A stretch of 64,000 nt of DNA, from the NCBI GenBank assembly GCA_965153455.1, contig OZ234502.1, positions 599,267 through 663,266 of the forward strand. The letters run 5' to 3'. The stretch comes from Sphagnum compactum. Its lineage: Eukaryota > Bryophyta > Sphagnopsida > Sphagnales. The notes below the pieces were generated by a model, which worked only from the letters and a program-made list of their open reading frames with translations, had not been told where the DNA came from and did not search any database. Position 1 is the stretch's first letter; each line of letters starts with the position of its first letter. Shown here piece after piece: positions 61,339 to 64,000 of this stretch. A program made the position numbers and the translations under genes.

Positions 61339-64000
61339 TGATTGAACAATGACCACAAGATGTGCTTAAAATGCTTATGTGATTTCCTCAACCATAATGA
61401 TGAAGCTCAAAACATTAAATCTAAAAGGAAACTAAACATGGACTTTGTGACCTGAACTTTAGATGTTCCATGACTTAACATGTTTCAATCCATGTTTCAG
61501 ATACTTTTGCAAATGAGGACTTATGTTTCTAAATAAGTTAGTTCCTTGCTACTACTAGAACCAATTTTCATGTTTTTCCAATTCAACCACCAAGTTTCAA
61601 AAAAATGAATTCCAATCCTACACATTTTGCAAGTGCATATTTGTTTTTTATGGATGGTAATGTCATTTTGAAATGTTTCTAACTCTATGTTTCTAAGGGT
61701 ATTTTTCTAAGTTTTTTTGTCTATGTTTTTAAGTTTATGTTTATAAGTATATATTTCTAAGTCTAATGTTCCTAGCATGTTTGGTAATATTGGCTTTAGT
61801 TTTAGTAAGCTTATTTCTATCATGTTTCGTAGGAGATTTTCAAAACCCATGATCCACAACAGAATCTGTTGTGCATTCCTAGCATTAGTGTAAGTTTTGG
61901 AACTTATGTTTCATAGGATGTTTTACAAACCCAAGGTCCATAATGTAGTATATCCCATCAATTGTAAAAAATGTCTCCACTAAATGGGCAATGAACACTC
62001 ATTTTTTCCAAGAGGTTGTGGTTTAAAACTACTTGGAAAAACATTATACAAAGGCATGATCCTAACATGGTTTTGGACAACCATGTTTCTATTTCTATCA
62101 TGTTTGTGTCATGTTTCGAAGGTTTCTAAATTTTGATATTCCTGTAGTTTCAAAAAATATGTTTCTTACATGTTTCTTACATGTTTTTGTCATGTTTCTT
62201 ATAGGGTCCATAAAGGTTTGTTACAAGCTTCTTACATGTTTCTTAAGGTTTCTGTCATGTTTCCCACATGTTCCTTTTTCATGTATAACAAGTTTCTATA
62301 AATTTTTCTTTTATGTTTCAATATTCAAATCTTTTGTTACTTATCGAGCTTTGTGAGAGATGGTTTATAAATTGTTGTGGTAAAATTTTTACCATGTTTC
62401 AAAGGTTTCAAAACATATTTATTTATTTATTTTTCACATTCCAAGGGTATGTTCTAGATGATTTTTCGAATCAATACAATAAAGTCACTAATGTAACTAA
62501 GTTGCAAAACTTCACCCAATGTGCTTGGATGTTTGAAGGTAAGTTGAAGTTAACCCTCAAATTGTCTAGGAACGCCCAAGGGTTATGGGAGGAGCACTTC
62601 AATAGATAACAAGGTTTTGTTCACCAAAAACATGTTTGGAATAATGGTGAATAGATAGCAATTGGATGTTTGAAAGCAATGTATCAAATAAACCACAACA
62701 TTTCCTTTAAACATCCACCTGCCTTTTGTTAATCATTGTAAAGTCTTTCTAATAGAATCTATACGATCAAAACCAAAAACATAACAAATCTATGTACAAA
62801 ACAATTATTTTAAAACATGGGTTAAAACCTAAAGCAAATGGTATCTAAAAATTGCCATTCAATTGGATAGTTGAAACATGTAAATATAAATAGAAAACCT
62901 TTAAAGATGTTGAAACATGGGTTAAACCTTGAACCAAATAATATTTGAAAATTACCATTCACTGGATAATCAAAACATGTGTAAATCAATTTAAAACCTA
63001 CAAAGATGTTGAAACATGTAACTGGAACATGTTTTGAGTGTAGTTCGTCATGTTTTGAGTGTTACATTTCGTTGAATCACCTTGCGTAACTAGAAACAAA
63101 AATGGAACCCATACTTCCCTTGTTTAGGAATGTTGCCACTTACATTTCAACAAGACTACTCTCAATGCACTTGGATGTTTAAAAGTAACATACAAAAAAA
63201 TTTGAAACATTATCTAGGAACACCCAAAAGTTGTGGGAAAAGAATTGCAAGATTATAACCTAGTACCCATACTCAATAAACAAGTGGATTGTTGCAAAAA
63301 AAATGTTTAAAGAAACAAAAAAATTGAAAACCCAAACAAGGAGGAAAATGAACAAGAAGATAACAAGAAGATAACAACAAACAACAAGACAATGCAAACC
63401 CAACAACGCGGGAAATGAACACAATACAAGTGGATTGTTGTAAAGAAATGTTTACAGAAACAAAAAAAATCAAAAACCCAAACAATAAGCAAAAAATGAA
63501 TAAGTAAAACAAGAAGACAACAACAAAGAACATAACAATGCAAACCCAAACAAACAATGCAGGAAATGAACACAATAGAAGCAATAAACCTGTCCTTTTT
63601 GCAAGCAAATATTCGATGTGCAACTTCTCAACTTTTGACACATGTGTCAATCGCTAGAAACAATATAGAAACTAATATCCACGTGCAAACATCAAGCAAC
63701 CTCAATAAGGTGAAACAAGACATGCTATTGGTTCTTAAGATTATTTATACACAACACTGTTATGCTTTGAAAGAAAAAATGAAAGTGAAGAAAACTACGA
63801 ATAAGAACATGATGAATGATTTAGTATGGGTGAAAAAACAAAGCTTCCCTAACGCCACCATGAGCTCTTTTTGTTATCAAAACTCTAAGTAAATCTTTGG
63901 CAGAAGAATGTCAATGAAGACATTAGAATTCGACGAAAAAATACACAGCAACTATGCAAAGTTGAAAAAGGTTGAAAGGTCATGGATGGATCATGGGGCA
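61339..64000. other. AT-rich repetitive intergenic DNA
   Basis: CATGTTTC-rich low-complexity text (about 62085-62290), two copies of about 100 bp (62812-63009), two copies of 146 bp from 63281 and 63427, and related segments around 62520-62610 and 63150-63250 (TGGATGTTTRAAR, CTAGGAACRCCCAA). A 111-aa open frame at 63557-63892 starts in the repeat and resembles nothing I know. Confidence 0.5.
63281..63579. repeat. Tandem duplication, period 146
   Basis: CAAGTGGATTGTTG at 63281 recurs at 63427. Both copies share ATGTTTA, AGAAACAAAAAAA, GCAAACCCAA and GAAATGAACACAATA. Confidence 0.85.

Noticed and set aside
62111-62356. 81-aa plus-strand open frame (Phe/Cys-rich)
   Set aside because: A translation of CATGTTTC-type low-complexity DNA, not a plausible protein.

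Overview
The window looks like AT-rich nuclear DNA of a land plant, most likely a fern or other seed-free vascular plant. It is gene-poor, with long intergenic stretches full of minisatellites, microsatellites and long G or C runs. Its genes carry GT-AG introns, and TTTAGGG-type telomere motifs occur internally. The fern leaning rests on my recollection of the PPR and SWIM families (PPR units of the VLNACAS / DMYAKCGS type preceded by a WWDNR...YPDFKHK block) and is an inference, not a proof.

Layout. 1-14.5 kb: no convincing gene; low-complexity AT-rich DNA with an exact 62-bp tandem array, a long hairpin, dispersed repeats and one GC-rich island. 14.55-17.03 kb (+): a three-exon R2R3-MYB gene of the MYB80/MYB35-like type with a very long His/Gln/Asn/Ser-rich C-terminal region. 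19.80-21.41 kb (-): a three-exon histone-fold gene, the DPB3/NF-YB11 (POLE3-like) subunit of DNA polymerase epsilon, convergent with the MYB gene. 21.4-38.6 kb: a gene desert with repeats, internal telomere motifs and a second GC-rich island. 39.52-41.85 kb (+): an eight-exon XRI1 (X-ray induced transcript 1) gene whose splice phases all close to give 312 aa. 41.85-57.4 kb: intergenic, with several minisatellites, a cluster of inverted repeats and a duplicated segment. 57.46-59.85 kb (+): a four-exon PPR gene with an N-terminal OSB-type PDF motif. It is broken by two single-base frameshifts and an in-frame TAG, and its 3' end runs into a minisatellite of about 90-bp units (59.79-60.76 kb). 60.8-61.34 kb (+): a broken SWIM zinc-finger relic, probably transposase-derived. 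The last 2.7 kb is AT-rich and repetitive.

The intact genes act in separate nuclear processes: transcription, DNA replication, and DNA damage response or meiosis. Nothing suggests a functional cluster. No tRNA, rRNA, CRISPR array or intact transposon was found. The most notable structures are the PDF-PPR fusion pseudogene cut off by a minisatellite, the inverted-repeat cluster near 53 kb, and two small dispersed repeat families.
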